Part shown: one piece after another, positions 10,322 to 22,613 of the stretch | How positions within the stretch are numbered: the first letter of the stretch is position 1 | Layout of the letters: every line of letters begins with the position of its first letter | NCBI RefSeq assembly: GCF_016405985.1 | Contig: NZ_JAEFCF010000006.1 | Span: forward strand, 1-64,000 | DNA: 64,000 nt | Origin: Paracoccus sp. IB05 | GTDB lineage: Bacteria; Pseudomonadota; Alphaproteobacteria; Rhodobacterales; Rhodobacteraceae | Reading direction: 5' to 3' | Made by a program: the position numbers and the translations under genes | The notes under the pieces: model-generated | Told to the model about the DNA's origin: nothing | Database searches by the model: none | What the model saw: only the letters and a program-made list of their open reading frames with translations

Positions 10322-10382
10322 CCTGCCAGCGGCGCCAGACAGGGCCAACCATGGCCGCTATGCGGACGAAGCTGCCGGTCGC
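10322..10382. repeat. 61-bp degenerate repeat, copy 2
   Basis: This is the second copy of the segment at 7980-8040. It lies immediately downstream (minus strand) of a decayed gene. No complete reading frame includes it. Confidence 0.6.
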
Positions 10383-10399
10383 GATTCACATCCGCGCAA

Positions 10400-11085
10400 C
10401 TAACCCAGACGAATAAGTCGGCATTTTTTCGCTTTGAACACCCGCCCTTACCCTGCTTTTGAAGGGCGGCGACCACATTTCCTTTTAGAAACACAGATCC
10501 GAAAAGCGTTCGGGCTACCCATATTTCGGAACCATCAAGAGCTGTCTCCAGAACGGCTATGTCATCATCCTTCAGGTCCCAGGGCATCTTCCATTCGTTA
10601 GGGTTTGGAATTTCTTGAAGGAACTGCTTCTGATGTCTTTACTGAGTTCTGATATGAAGCTGCCGTCCTTGCGGTCAAATGGGCCATATACGCAGTAGCT
10701 CTTGTCGACGGGCGTCGTCCTGTCATGACGACAGAGAAGAACAGGCGCGGGAAACCCGTTACCCAGGCTGAATTGCATCAGTAATTTTGCGACCGGCCCG
10801 GAAAACCTGAGACTGCCATCGCCAGAGAATGCCGGCGGCAGGTCATTCAGCGCGTCACCCTTGTATGATGCGGAGAGATTCAGCGGCACATCCTCCGGGG
10901 GAGGCGCATGCGTCTCGAACGTGATGTTCCATCCTGGCTCGCTGCGATCTACATCGGTTCCGCGGACAATGGTGCTGTCCGTGGAGATGCTGCTGATCCA
11001 GACTTCGTCTGCTTTCGTTTATACCTTCACCTTCACCAGCAGTTGCCCTGCGAACGGCGATGCGATGAACCTGTGACGATTTTTG
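10400..11085 (-). pseudogene. Decayed gene of unknown family next to IS110
   Basis: Pieces of a plausible protein are readable on the minus strand but in broken order. From about 11080 the peptide RFIASPFAGQLLVKVKV ends at a TAA. The same frame reopens directly with TKADEVWISSISTDSTIV and continues as RSEPGWNITFETHAPPPEDV, then through 10889-10572. Near 10620 the good frame changes to EIPNPNEWKMPWDLKDDD and runs to about 10430. Upstream of 11085 the sequence PPRPKIVTG is in yet another frame. This is what one nonsense change and at least two frameshifts would leave. Hydrophobic/polar alternation suggests a beta-rich domain. I do not recognise the family. Confidence 0.5.
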
Positions 11086-11235
11086 GACGAGGAGGGCCGC
11101 CTGGGGGGATACGGCCGCAGCTCGTAATGATTGCTACGGGGCGGACGAACGCCCGCCAATGGGATATGCCGGCTGCTTCCCCGACCGTTGGGTTATCCTG
11201 AACCGGGATCAACCGCGCCACAAGGAGAAGCCGCC

Positions 11236-12460
<1,225 letters not shown>

Positions 12461-13476
12461 CCCCGTCATGGCCACGGCCCTCGCGCCGATCAGACTGGCC
12501 GGATACCTATGAGCGACTTCCGCAGCCACGCAAGATTCCCGATTGCGAACAGCAGCCGGCACATAGAAAAGGGCTCTTCGTGTCACCCCATTCATTCGGC
12601 CGCGTGATGTGCCGCCGTTTCAGCGGTGCGCCGTCCGCACGTTTGCCGAACCATCTTTTGCGACCGGGAGGCTTTTTTCCGGCAGGTTCGCAGCGCGATC
12701 TTTGCTTTCCGGCGGGCGGCATGTTCGGCGCTGCGGCTTGCTGTAACGCCATGGCACAGGACAGAACCTCGCCCAGACGCTCGTTCCCGGTGATTGCGGC
12801 ATGGGTCACGCGCTGCTGGTCCTTGTCGAAAAGCGACCCGATCCGCGCGGTGATCACCCTGGGGCCGACGAAGCCCCCATGCAGAAAGCTGGCGGCGGAG
12901 GCACCATGGGCGGCGGCGAAAAACGCGCCGCCCGAAACACAACACGGGTGACAACTCCTCTGGCAAATGCCGCGATCTGTGCCCTGTGTTGTCAACATTC
13001 TGAGAACGCGCAGCTTCTCTTCCGGCAATCTTCTACCCGCTTCTGGCCTGAACGGCATGAACCGCGCGATGACCCCGGGATTGCTCCGGTCGGTCTTTGC
13101 CCGCATGCCTCAGAAAAGGGCATAGGCTTTGATCTGTGCCGGCTGTGATAAGGCCCGGAGCTGCACAAGTTGGGCATGGCCGGCCACGGTATCAGGAAGG
13201 CGATGATGCCACCCGCTCGACACACAAAAGCCCTCGGGCCAATCGCGGGAACCATCTGTGCCGATCACGGCGGCGGCTGGTATCATACGCGACCCATCGT
13301 CAAAGCCCGACCAAAGCATAGGCCGTGCCGCAGAGGAGGGCGGAAGGCACGGATCTAAAAGCGATCAATCCCGCACGCGCCATCTGGTGCACATTTCTGT
13401 AACATTGCGAGCACTCGTCACAGGCAGGTTATAAGGAATTTCAGTTCATTTTGGCGCCAGCGGAAATGGCTTTGAT
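12461..13476. other. Gene-poor region, no recognisable gene
   Basis: Open frames are present (the longest is on the minus strand, 12507-13106, 199 codons), but none shows a family motif, signal peptide or good ribosome site. A minus-strand frame at 13110-13319 (68 residues) has protein-like composition but no recognised relatives. The stretch sits between the broken IS110 copy and a palindromic repeat, and is best viewed as decayed insertion DNA. Confidence 0.45.
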
Positions 13477-13541
13477 GGGGATATTCAGGGACAGAGAATG
13501 ACAAAGCCCGCAGACTTCATTTTCTGTCCTCAAATATCCCG
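13477..13541. repeat. Dispersed palindromic repeat, family B, copy 1
   Basis: The left arm GGGGATATTcAGGGACAGA (13477 onward) pairs with the right arm ending TCTGTCCTCAAATATCCC (to 13541), around a loop of about 16 bases. Similar units occur at 44515-44581 and 50482-50535, each beside a GGGGGC hairpin. Confidence 0.85.
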
Positions 13542-13546
13542 GGGGT

Positions 13547-13574
13547 GCGGGGGCAGCGCCCCCGCTCTTTTTTA
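13547..13574 (+). terminator. GC hairpin with T-run beside repeat B1
   Basis: GCGGGGGC (13547-13554) pairs with GCCCCCGC (13558-13565) around AGC, followed on the plus strand by TCTTTTTT. It has terminator form on the plus strand, though no clear plus-strand gene precedes it. It also abuts the stop codon of the minus-strand gene at 13572-13820. Confidence 0.6.
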
Positions 13575-13820
13575 CGACGGCCAGCCGCCTTTGCCGCGGC
13601 AGCCATGCGGCGGCAGGGTTTTATCTCCGAATTCGGCAAAGAGTTGGGCGCAGCCCCAGTCCTGAACGAAGCCCGGCATATATTTGTGCAGGTCGATCCC
13701 GACCTCGTCGAAAGGCGTATCCGCGCTGGTCCAGTTCATGACCCAGGACACATATCTATAGCCGACCATTGCGACAGCCGCGAAAACTGCCACGACCAGG
13801 ATCGTCAAAAACCGTTTCAC
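13572..13820 (-). CDS. Small membrane-anchored or secreted protein, unknown function
   Basis: This 82-residue protein starts at a GTG with AGAGGTGA seven bases upstream. Residues 3-25 (RFLTILVVAVFAAVAMVGYR) form a membrane anchor or uncleaved signal. The rest is soluble and contains two cysteines (DWGCAQLF and PPHGCRG), which could pair in the periplasm. No domain is recognised. It stands alone between a palindromic repeat and an aldehyde dehydrogenase gene. The ribosome site and a coherent protein sequence make it likely to be real. Confidence 0.65.
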   Translation of the reverse strand: MKRFLTILVVAVFAAVAMVGYRYVSWVMNWTSADTPFDEVGIDLHKYMPGFVQDWGCAQLFAEFGDKTLPPHGCRGKGGWPS

Positions 13821-13944
13821 TTGTAATCACCTCTCTCATTCCTGCGGCATCCGCCGCCGCAGGCAGCTTTGCCATATGACTGAGAGAGGCTCCAGAGACC
13901 GCAGCGACAGAAAGCAAAATCCGGCACCTGCGGCCCCGACCGCG

Positions 13945-15381
13945 TCAGCCTTTGCGGGTCACGAAACGGGTTTCGAGATAGGCCTCAATCGCCTCTGATC
14001 CGCCCTCGGTGCCGTAGCCGCTGTCTTTCATGCCGCCAAAGGGCGTTTCCGGCAGCGCGAGGCCGAGATGGTTGATCGTCAGCATCCCCGCCTCGATCTC
14101 ATTCCCGAGCCGGGTCGCGGTGGCGGTGTCAGAGGTATAGGCGTAGGAGGCAAGGCCGAAGGGCAGCCGGTTCGCCTCGGCAATGGCCTCGTCGATGGTC
14201 GAGAAACGGTTGATCACCGCCACCGGGCCGAAGGGTTCTTCGTTCATGATCCGGGCCGACAGGGGGGCATCGGCCAGCACGGTCGGCTCGAAAAACCAGC
14301 CCTCATTGCCGATCCGGCGCCCGCCGGTGGTCAGACGTGCGCCCTTTTCCACCGCGTCATTGATCAGCGCCTCCAGCGCAGGAATGCGGCGTTCATTCGA
14401 CAAGGGCCCCATTTCGGTGGCCGGATCCATGCCGTCGCCCACCTTCAGCTTTGCCGCATAATCGGTGAATTTTTCGGTAAAGGCCGCGTGGAGGTCATCA
14501 TGCACGAGGAAGCGGGTCGGCGAGACGCAGACCTGTCCTGCATTCCTGAACTTATGCATCGCGATCTGCGACACGGCGAGGTCGAGATCGGCATCGCCCG
14601 CGACGATCACCGGCGCATGGCCGCCAAGCTCCATCGTCGCCCGTTTCATATGCAGCCCGGCCAGGGCCGCCAGCTGCTTGCCGATCGGGGTCGAGCCGGT
14701 GAAGCTGATTTTCCGGATCACCGGATGCGGGATCAGATATTCGGAAATCTCAGCCGGAATACCGAAAACGAGGTTCACCACCCCCGCCGGCACACCGGCA
14801 TCCTGGAAGGCCCGGATCAGTTCCGCCGGCGAGGCCGGGGTTTCCTCGGGCGCCTTCACAATGATCGAGCAGCCCGCCGCAAGCGCGGCCGAAAGCTTGC
14901 GCACCACCTGGTTGAGCGGGAAATTCCACGGCGTGAAAGCCGCGACAGGGCCGACCGGCTGTTTCACCGTGAATTGCAGCACATCGGGGGCGCGCGACGG
15001 AATCACCTGGCCATAGCTGCGCTGGCCCTCGCCCGCGAACCAGTCGATGACATCGGCGGCACCGGCGATCTCGACCTTTGACTGCGCCAGCGGCTTGCCG
15101 TTTTCCAGCGTCATCAGCACGGCGATAGCATCGGCGCGGTCGCGCAGAAGGTTTGCCGCCTTGCGCATGATCTTGCCGCGTTCAAAGGCGGAGGTGTTTT
15201 TCCAGATCCGGAACCCGCGCTCTGCCGCGGCCAGCGCCGCGTCAAGATCTTCGCGCGCGGCATGGGCCACGGTGCCGATCTGGCGACCGGTTGCCGGGTT
15301 GATCACGGGAATCACCCGCCCCCCGGTTCCGGCGCGCCACTGGCCGTCGATGAAAAGGAGCGTTTCGGTATTGCGCGTCAT
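13945..15381 (-). CDS. gabD: NAD(P)-dependent succinate-semialdehyde dehydrogenase-like
   Basis: The 478-residue aldehyde dehydrogenase has the complete family set: [10 protein letters not shown] near 150, cofactor-binding FTGSTPIGK near 225, general base Glu in [11 protein letters not shown] and nucleophile Cys in [13 protein letters not shown]. The sequence is closest in feel to the GabD/alpha-ketoglutarate semialdehyde dehydrogenase group, which oxidises succinate semialdehyde to succinate. The exact substrate cannot be fixed from sequence alone. GAAGGA precedes the ATG. No partner transaminase is adjacent, so the pathway context is not visible. Confidence 0.85.
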   Translation of the reverse strand: MTRNTETLLFIDGQWRAGTGGRVIPVINPATGRQIGTVAHAAREDLDAALAAAERGFRIWKNTSAFERGKIMRKAANLLRDRADAIAVLMTLENGKPLAQSKVEIAGAADVIDWFAGEGQRSYGQVIPSRAPDVLQFTVKQPVGPVAAFTPWNFPLNQVVRKLSAALAAGCSIIVKAPEETPASPAELIRAFQDAGVPAGVVNLVFGIPAEISEYLIPHPVIRKISFTGSTPIGKQLAALAGLHMKRATMELGGHAPVIVAGDADLDLAVSQIAMHKFRNAGQVCVSPTRFLVHDDLHAAFTEKFTDYAAKLKVGDGMDPATEMGPLSNERRIPALEALINDAVEKGARLTTGGRRIGNEGWFFEPTVLADAPLSARIMNEEPFGPVAVINRFSTIDEAIAEANRLPFGLASYAYTSDTATATRLGNEIEAGMLTINHLGLALPETPFGGMKDSGYGTEGGSEAIEAYLETRFVTRKG

Positions 15382-15586
15382 GGCGACATCCTTCGGATCT
15401 GATCATCCCGCCCGGTCCGGGAGCATGGCCCGGCCGCGGCGCGGTTTCCTCCCGGCAGCAGCCGGTGGGCCCGAGGCAAGAAATAGCGCCGTGACCGCCC
15501 GCCGTCGACCGGACAATGCCGATATTCGCAGGATATCTTTGCGCCCAGCCCCGATCTGCCGCCTGTGCCGGCACAAAAGCGGCGGA

Positions 15587-16597
15587 TCAGGGCGGCGATA
15601 CGCCCCCCGCCAAGTCGAGTTCGGAAATCATCCAGCCATTTTCGGCCAGCAGATTCAGCACACCTTCCTCGCCCGAGAGGTGCAGCGCGCCAAAGGCCAC
15701 GACCAGCGGCCCCTTTGCCGCCGCCGCCTCGATCACCGGGATCCAGGCGCGGTTGCGGCGGATCATCATCACATCCTCCATCACCGCCATCTCGGCATCG
15801 ACCTGGTCTTTGGTATAGCCGGGCTGCTTATAGGCGAAGAGCCGGTTCAGCTCCCAGATCATCCGCGAATCTGCCTCGAAATAGAGATCTGCCATCGTCA
15901 CCGCCATATCCTCAGACTGCCCCTCCATCGCCAGCGAGGCCTCGACCATGGCAATCGACTGTTCCTCGCTCAGGGCGCCGAACATCGTGAACAGAGTGTC
16001 ATAGGGCTCCAGCGCCCGGACCGGCACATCGGCCGCGCCGGCCGCCTCGATCAGCTGCGCGTCGAGCCCGTTTTTCAGATCGGGCTCGGCGATCATGCAG
16101 GACGGAATCGCCAGCACCACCGTGGCATACCAGGGCTGAAACTTGGCCGCGAAAACCCCCGGTATGCCGCGCGCCTCCAGCGCCTCGGAAAGCCGCCGCC
16201 AGGTATCGCGCGGCAGGCGTTCCAGCAGGCTCGGTCCTTCGGTGATGAACATGAGCGACGGGTTTTTATCCATCGCCTGCATCAGCGCATCTTCCTCTTC
16301 GGGGCCGGCCTCGACCAAGAGCTCGGTGGCCGCGGCGATACGCCCGCTCAGCGCGGCCATGACCGACATATGACGAGGATCATCAATATGATAAGTGCCC
16401 ACGATGGTCATCGCATGACCTTCTTTTTCAGCCGTCCAGAAATTGCCGCGTGCAAAGGGGACCGCATCGGCGCGGGCGCGAATCTCTTTCAGATCGCCGG
16501 GCAGCATCTGGTCGACCAGATTGGTCCCGGCACAATAGGCCGCAGCCTGCGCGACAAGCCCGAAAAGCACAAAGGCTGCGACGGCGAGATGTTTCAT
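15587..16597 (-). CDS. TraB/GumN family protein, secreted
   Basis: The 336-residue protein has a signal peptide (HLAVAAFVLFGLVAQAAA). The two GxxH-type motifs of the TraB/PrgY/GumN superfamily are present: VGTYHIDD near residue 65 and FGALHLSGEEG near residue 310, plus a Glu-rich VEAGPEEED in between. Related proteins (Tiki, TraB) are proposed metalloproteases, but the role of bacterial GumN-like members is not established. I placed the start at the ATG at 16597, which has GGAG upstream and begins the signal peptide; the longer frame from 16633 is less likely. Confidence 0.82.
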   Translation of the reverse strand: MKHLAVAAFVLFGLVAQAAAYCAGTNLVDQMLPGDLKEIRARADAVPFARGNFWTAEKEGHAMTIVGTYHIDDPRHMSVMAALSGRIAAATELLVEAGPEEEDALMQAMDKNPSLMFITEGPSLLERLPRDTWRRLSEALEARGIPGVFAAKFQPWYATVVLAIPSCMIAEPDLKNGLDAQLIEAAGAADVPVRALEPYDTLFTMFGALSEEQSIAMVEASLAMEGQSEDMAVTMADLYFEADSRMIWELNRLFAYKQPGYTKDQVDAEMAVMEDVMMIRRNRAWIPVIEAAAAKGPLVVAFGALHLSGEEGVLNLLAENGWMISELDLAGGVSPP

Positions 16598-16813
16598 GAC
16601 GGGCTCCGGCAAAATGGGCGGCAAAACGGGCACAGGCCGCGCGGCGCGGCACTGTTCCCTGGCCAGACTGACATTTCAGCGCGGCAAGACCAAGGCAAGA
16701 CGCAGGCCGCCCATGCATGTCTCGGCTGACGTCTCCGCGATTGCTTTCCAGGGCCACCAGATCAGACGCCGGAACTGGCGGCGATAATGCGGATAAAAAG
16801 CCGGAAGAAGCGG

Positions 16814-16842
16814 TTGACAGGCCAGAGGGGTTTACCTACCTG
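16814..16842 (+). promoter_or_regulatory. Sigma-70-like promoter of groESL
   Basis: A perfect -35 TTGACA at 16814-16819 is followed after 17 bases by TACCTG at 16837-16842, a weak -10. It lies just upstream of the CIRCE element, as expected for HrcA-controlled groESL. Confidence 0.55.
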
Positions 16843-16850
16843 TTGTCCCG

Positions 16851-16877
16851 TTAGCACTCCTCCAGGGTGAGTGCTGA
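16851..16877 (+). promoter_or_regulatory. CIRCE operator (HrcA binding site)
   Basis: TTAGCACTC, nine bases, GAGTGCTGA matches the CIRCE consensus TTAGCACTC-N9-GAGTGCTAA with one mismatch. HrcA bound here would repress groESL until heat or protein-folding stress titrates the repressor. Confidence 0.93.
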
Positions 16878-16914
16878 TCACATTCAACCTGGAACCTTAA
16901 GGGAGTGTTACCAG

Positions 16915-17202
16915 ATGGCTTTCAAACCGCTGCATGACCGTGTGCTGGTCCGCCGCGTCCAGTCCGAGGAAAAAACCAAGGGCGGGCTGATCATCCCGGA
17001 CACCGCGAAAGAAAAGCCCGCTGAGGGCGAAATCGTTTCGACCGGTGAAGGCGCGCGCAAAGATTCGGGCGAGCTGATCGCTCCGAGCGTCAAGGCTGGC
17101 GACCGCGTGCTGTTCGGCAAATGGTCGGGCACCGAAGTCACCGTCGAAGGTGAAGAACTGCTCATCATGAAAGAAAGCGACATCCTCGGCATCATCTCGT
17201 GA
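16915..17202 (+). CDS. groES: Co-chaperonin GroES
   Basis: The 95-residue protein matches GroES along its full length: [13 protein letters not shown] at the start, the mobile loop around [18 protein letters not shown], and YGK-equivalent FGKWSGTEV, ending [11 protein letters not shown]. It forms the heptameric lid of the GroEL folding chamber in the cytoplasm. The ATG has AAGGGAG upstream; the frame extends further upstream but would cover the CIRCE element. groEL follows after 75 bases in the same operon. Confidence 0.98.
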   Translation: MAFKPLHDRVLVRRVQSEEKTKGGLIIPDTAKEKPAEGEIVSTGEGARKDSGELIAPSVKAGDRVLFGKWSGTEVTVEGEELLIMKESDILGIIS

Positions 17203-17205
17203 TGA

Positions 17206-18915
<1,710 letters not shown>

Positions 18916-18941
18916 TCCATCCCTCATGGGACATTTGGAAA

Positions 18942-18971
18942 GGGCGGCTCATCAGAGCCGCCCTTTTTCTT
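18942..18971 (+). terminator. groESL terminator
   Basis: GGGCGGCTC (18942-18950) pairs perfectly with GAGCCGCCC (18955-18963) around ATCA, followed by TTTTTCTTT. This is a strong Rho-independent terminator 27 bases after groEL. Confidence 0.95.
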
Positions 18972-18990
18972 TGCCGCTGTCGCGGCAAGC

Positions 18991-19026
18991 GCCTCCGGCG
19001 GGAGAGTATTTACGTCAAGAGGAAGT
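18991..19026. repeat. Dispersed repeat, family A, copy 1
   Basis: The unit GCCTCCGGCGGG, then GTATTT, then TCAAGAGGAAG is shared with 20736-20768 (inverted) and 60774-60838 (two facing copies). It lies between the groEL terminator and the convergent gre-like gene and overlaps the last codon or stop of the latter. Confidence 0.85.
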
Positions 19027-19529
19027 CAGGGCGCGGCCGGGCGGCGGATTGCCAGGATTTCAAGGGTCAGATCGCCTGCGGGGCGTTTCCAGGTCACCTC
19101 ATCGCCGGGCCGCGCGCCGATCAGCGCGCGGGCAAGCGGGGAATGTGGTGCGATACGGCCCTGGCCCGGATCCGCCTCATCTTCGCCGGTGATCTCATAA
19201 AGCGTCTCAGTGCCGTTTTCATCCGCCACCAGCGCCTGGAGGCCGAAGGCCATCTCTTCGGTGCCTTGGGCGGCGGGATCGACCGGGATCGCCGAAGCGA
19301 GCCGCGCCTCGAGCCAGCGGATATCGCGTTCTGCCGCCGCTTCGGGCAGCTTGTCGAGCCGATCTGCCCGCGCCCGCAAGGCCGCAAGGTCGCGCAGCCG
19401 CGCCGTCAGCCGCGCCTCCAGATCCGCCAGCCCGCGCAGGGTGACATAATTCGGATGCTTTGAGAGCGGCAGCTCCGGCAGATCGGGCCGGTCCGCTCCG
19501 GCGTCTTCATTTACAAATGCCCGGCTCAT
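19026..19529 (-). CDS. GreA/GreB-family transcription factor
   Basis: This 167-residue protein has an N-terminal region predicted as an antiparallel coiled coil (about 28-85) and a C-terminal FKBP-like Gre domain (YEITGEDEADPGQGRIAPHS and SPLARALIGARPGDEV). Gre factors enter the RNA polymerase secondary channel and trigger transcript cleavage. The usual acidic coil tip motif of GreA/GreB (D-x-x-ENA-x-Y) is not present; the tip reads KLPEAAAERDIRW. It may therefore compete with or modulate other channel factors rather than stimulate cleavage. It is close to the widespread group of Gre paralogues that start MSRAFV and contain KHPNYVT. Confidence 0.82.
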   Translation of the reverse strand: MSRAFVNEDAGADRPDLPELPLSKHPNYVTLRGLADLEARLTARLRDLAALRARADRLDKLPEAAAERDIRWLEARLASAIPVDPAAQGTEEMAFGLQALVADENGTETLYEITGEDEADPGQGRIAPHSPLARALIGARPGDEVTWKRPAGDLTLEILAIRRPAAP

Positions 19530-19637
19530 ACTGCCCCCTCACCAACCGGGCAAGGCTCGTCCGGAATACGCATCTTGTCCAGAGCCGTCCTCTGCCCCAG
19601 ATTGACGCGATCACCAGTTGCCCGGGGATTGATCGTC

Positions 19638-20029
<392 letters not shown>

Positions 20030-20036
<7 letters not shown>

Positions 20037-20746
20037 GGCAAAGCAGCCTCTCCCGGCCCGCTTTGCGGCCTGCCCCCGGCCGCGCCCGCCATGAGACCGT
20101 GGCCCTGATCCATGGCCTTGCCCGCTCTCAGCGCTCGCTGCTGCCCATTGCGCTGCGGCTGAAGGCCGCCGGGTATGAGGTGGTGAATATCGCTTATCCC
20201 TCGACCAGAATGGCGGTTGCCGCGCTGCCCGCGCTTCTGGACCGCCAGCTGGGCGCGGCGCTGGAGATGGGGCGGCCGCTTCATGCCGTGACCCATTCGA
20301 TGGGGGGGATCCTGCTGCGCGACTGGCTCAGCCGCAACGCGCTGCCGCCGCCCGGCCGCGTCGTGATGCTGGCGCCGCCCAATCACGGATCGGAAATCGT
20401 TGACCGGCTCGGCGCGCTCGCTCCGTTTCGCTGGGTGAACGGGCCGGCGGGGCTTTCGCTCGGCACCGCCCCGGACAGCTGGCCGAACCGTCTGCCGCCT
20501 GCCGATTTCCCGCTCGGGATCATCGCCGGAAGCCGCTCCGTCAGCCCCTGGTTCTCATCGCTGATCCCGGGCGAGGATGACGGCAAGGTCAGCGTCGCCA
20601 GCACCAGGCTCGAGGGCATGAGCGACCATATCACCCTCCCCGTCAGCCATACCTGGATGATGTTCGCGCCCGGCGTCATCCGCCAGACCCTGCATTTCCT
20701 CGCCCATGGCCGGTTCGCCCGCGAAACGGATGCTGCTTCCTCTTGA
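20030..20746 (+). CDS. Alpha/beta-hydrolase, lipase/esterase-like
   Basis: This 238-residue hydrolase carries [12 protein letters not shown] near residue 25 (oxyanion strand) and the nucleophile elbow HSMGG near residue 90. A C-terminal LPVSHTWMM probably supplies the catalytic His. It resembles small bacterial lipases/permuted acyl hydrolases of about 230 residues. It overlaps the upstream iron permease-like gene by 7 bases, so they are probably co-translated. Its last codons and stop are provided by a family A repeat (20736-20768), which suggests that the original 3' end was replaced. Confidence 0.8.
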
Positions 20747-20768
20747 CTTAAATACTCCCGCCGGAGGC
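20736..20768. repeat. Dispersed repeat, family A, copy 2
   Basis: CTTCCTCTTGACTTAAATAC followed by TCCCGCCGGAGGC is the inverse of the copy at 18991. It begins inside the upstream hydrolase gene, whose TGA lies within the repeat. Confidence 0.88.
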
Positions 20769-20793
20769 TCCCGCTCAGCCAGAGACGCCCCGG

Positions 20794-21870
20794 TCAGCCC
20801 TTCACGACCCGGTTCACATGGCCCATCTTGCGCCCCGCGCGCCAGGCGCCCTTGCCGTAAAGATGCACCGCCACGCCGCTTTCGCGCAAAAGCTCCGGCA
20901 CGCGTTCGACATCGGCGCCGATCAGGTTCTCCATCACCACATCGCTGTAGCGGGTGCCATCCCCGAGGGGGAGCCCGGCCACCGCGCGGATATGCTGTTC
21001 GAACTGGTCCACCACACAGCCCTGCTGCGTCCAGTGGCCGGAATTATGCACCCTGGGCGCGATCTCGTTCACCAGCAGCCCCTCGCGGGTGACAAACAGC
21101 TCCACCCCCATCACGCCGACATAATCCAGCGCGTTGAGGATCCGCGCCGCGATCAGCACCGCATCGCTGCGCAGGGCCGGAGAGATCCGGGCCGGAACCG
21201 TCGTGGTCCGCAAAATACCTTCGCTGTGCACATTCTCGCCCGGGTCAAAGGCCGCGACCTGACCATCCGCGCCCCTGGCCGCGATCACCGAAATCTCGCG
21301 CTCGAAGGATACGAAGCCCTCCAGCACCGAAGGCGCCCCCGCCATGCCCGCCCAGGCGGCGGCGAGGTCGGTCTCCGGCGCCAGCCGCAGCTGACCCTTG
21401 CCGTCATAGCCGAAGCGTGTGGTCTTGAGGATCGAAGGCACCCCAAGGCGCGCGACGGCCCCGACCAGATCGGCATGGCTGTCGACCTGCGCGAAAGGCG
21501 CGGTTTTCAGGCCAAGACCGGTCAGAAACTGCTTTTCGGTGATCCGGTCCTGGCTGATCGCCAGCGTCCGGCGATTGGGGCGGATCGGGCGCACCTCTTC
21601 GATCGCATCCAGCGCGGCGGTCGGCACATTCTCGAATTCATAGGTGACGACATCGACGCTTTCGGCGAAAGCCCGCAGCGCATCGAGATCTTCATAGGGC
21701 GCCGTGGTGACGCGGGCCGCCACATGCCCCGCCGGCGCCGCGCCCGGCTCAAAGATATGGGTGACATAGCCCAGCCGGCTCGCCGCAACCGAAAGCATCC
21801 GCCCGAGCTGGCCACCGCCCAGAATGCCGATCACTGCGCCAGGCTCCAGCGGCTTCATCGCGTCACTCAT
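20794..21870 (-). CDS. purK: 5-(carboxyamino)imidazole ribonucleotide synthase
   Basis: The 358-residue ATP-grasp enzyme starts with [20 protein letters not shown]. It carries the ATP-grasp blocks [12 protein letters not shown] near 150, [15 protein letters not shown] near 185 and [14 protein letters not shown] near 270. It uses ATP and bicarbonate to convert AIR to N5-CAIR in purine synthesis. The start ATG at 21870 overlaps the end of purE by 8 bases; the 29 extra codons of the longer frame lie inside purE. purE-purK form the expected operon. It converges with the lipase-like gene across a repeat. Confidence 0.96.
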   Translation of the reverse strand: MSDAMKPLEPGAVIGILGGGQLGRMLSVAASRLGYVTHIFEPGAAPAGHVAARVTTAPYEDLDALRAFAESVDVVTYEFENVPTAALDAIEEVRPIRPNRRTLAISQDRITEKQFLTGLGLKTAPFAQVDSHADLVGAVARLGVPSILKTTRFGYDGKGQLRLAPETDLAAAWAGMAGAPSVLEGFVSFEREISVIAARGADGQVAAFDPGENVHSEGILRTTTVPARISPALRSDAVLIAARILNALDYVGVMGVELFVTREGLLVNEIAPRVHNSGHWTQQGCVVDQFEQHIRAVAGLPLGDGTRYSDVVMENLIGADVERVPELLRESGVAVHLYGKGAWRAGRKMGHVNRVVKG

Positions 21871-22357
21871 CTTTCGGCTCCTCAGGGATAGAGGCGGAAA
21901 GCTCCGCCCGCCAGGCATCAAGCCGCGCCGCAAGGCCCGTATCTGACACGGCAAGGATCCCCGCCGCCATCAGCCCCGCATTGGCCGCGCCTGCTGCACC
22001 TATTGCCATGGTCGCGACCGGAAAGCCCTTCGGCATCTGAAGGATCGAATAAAGACTGTCGACCCCCGAAAGCGCTTTCGTCTGCACCGGCACGCCGATC
22101 ACCGGCACCCGCGTCTTGGACGCCATCATGCCCGGCAGATGCGCCGCACCACCCGCGCCCGCGATGATCACTTTCAGCCCGCGCGCCACCGCCGTCTTGC
22201 CATACTCCCAGAGCCGGTCCGGCGTGCGATGGGCCGAGACGATCTTCGCCTCATAGGGGACCCCCAGTTCATCAAGGATCAGCGCGGCCTCTTTCATCGT
22301 GGCCCAGTCGGACTGAGACCCCATGATGATGCCGACAGTTACGGTATCTTCCGGCAT
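21863..22357 (-). CDS. purE: N5-carboxyaminoimidazole ribonucleotide mutase
   Basis: The 164-residue protein has the class I PurE signature: [12 protein letters not shown] near 10, [11 protein letters not shown] near 38 with the catalytic His, and [13 protein letters not shown] near 65. It moves the carboxyl group of N5-CAIR to give CAIR, acting as an octamer. purK follows with an 8-base overlap, so translation is coupled. Confidence 0.97.
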   Translation of the reverse strand: MPEDTVTVGIIMGSQSDWATMKEAALILDELGVPYEAKIVSAHRTPDRLWEYGKTAVARGLKVIIAGAGGAAHLPGMMASKTRVPVIGVPVQTKALSGVDSLYSILQMPKGFPVATMAIGAAGAANAGLMAAGILAVSDTGLAARLDAWRAELSASIPEEPKDE

Positions 22358-22521
22358 GACGCCCCCGTTTCAGCCCTGTGGGATCCGGCCCTGTGGGTGC
22401 CGGCCCAGTGGTAACCAGTGGTAACCGGACCTTTGCCGGTGTCTTTCGGTCCTATAGCGCATGTTCCGACAGGAGCAAGCGTAAGCCGCCCCCCTGGCCC
22501 TGCAACCATGCCCCGGACCGC

Positions 22522-22557
22522 ACTATGGGCTTTACTATGGGCTTTACTGTGGCCTTT
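22522..22557. repeat. Three 12-bp tandem repeats in the purE upstream region
   Basis: ACTATGGGCTTT occurs twice, followed by ACTGTGGCCTTT. Nearby (about 22411-22430) CAGTGGTAAC is also doubled. They lie in the 256-base gap between purE and the HAD gene, which otherwise holds only the divergent promoters. Confidence 0.9.
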
Positions 22558-22613
22558 GCCATTCCGGTCTGGCTCGCCTATGCCTTAACCTGCCTGCTGA
22601 AAGGAAGCGCCCC

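Noticed and set aside
12507-13106. 199-codon open frame after the IS110 copy
   Set aside because: No family motif, no ribosome site and overlapping frames of similar quality; left as unassigned sequence.
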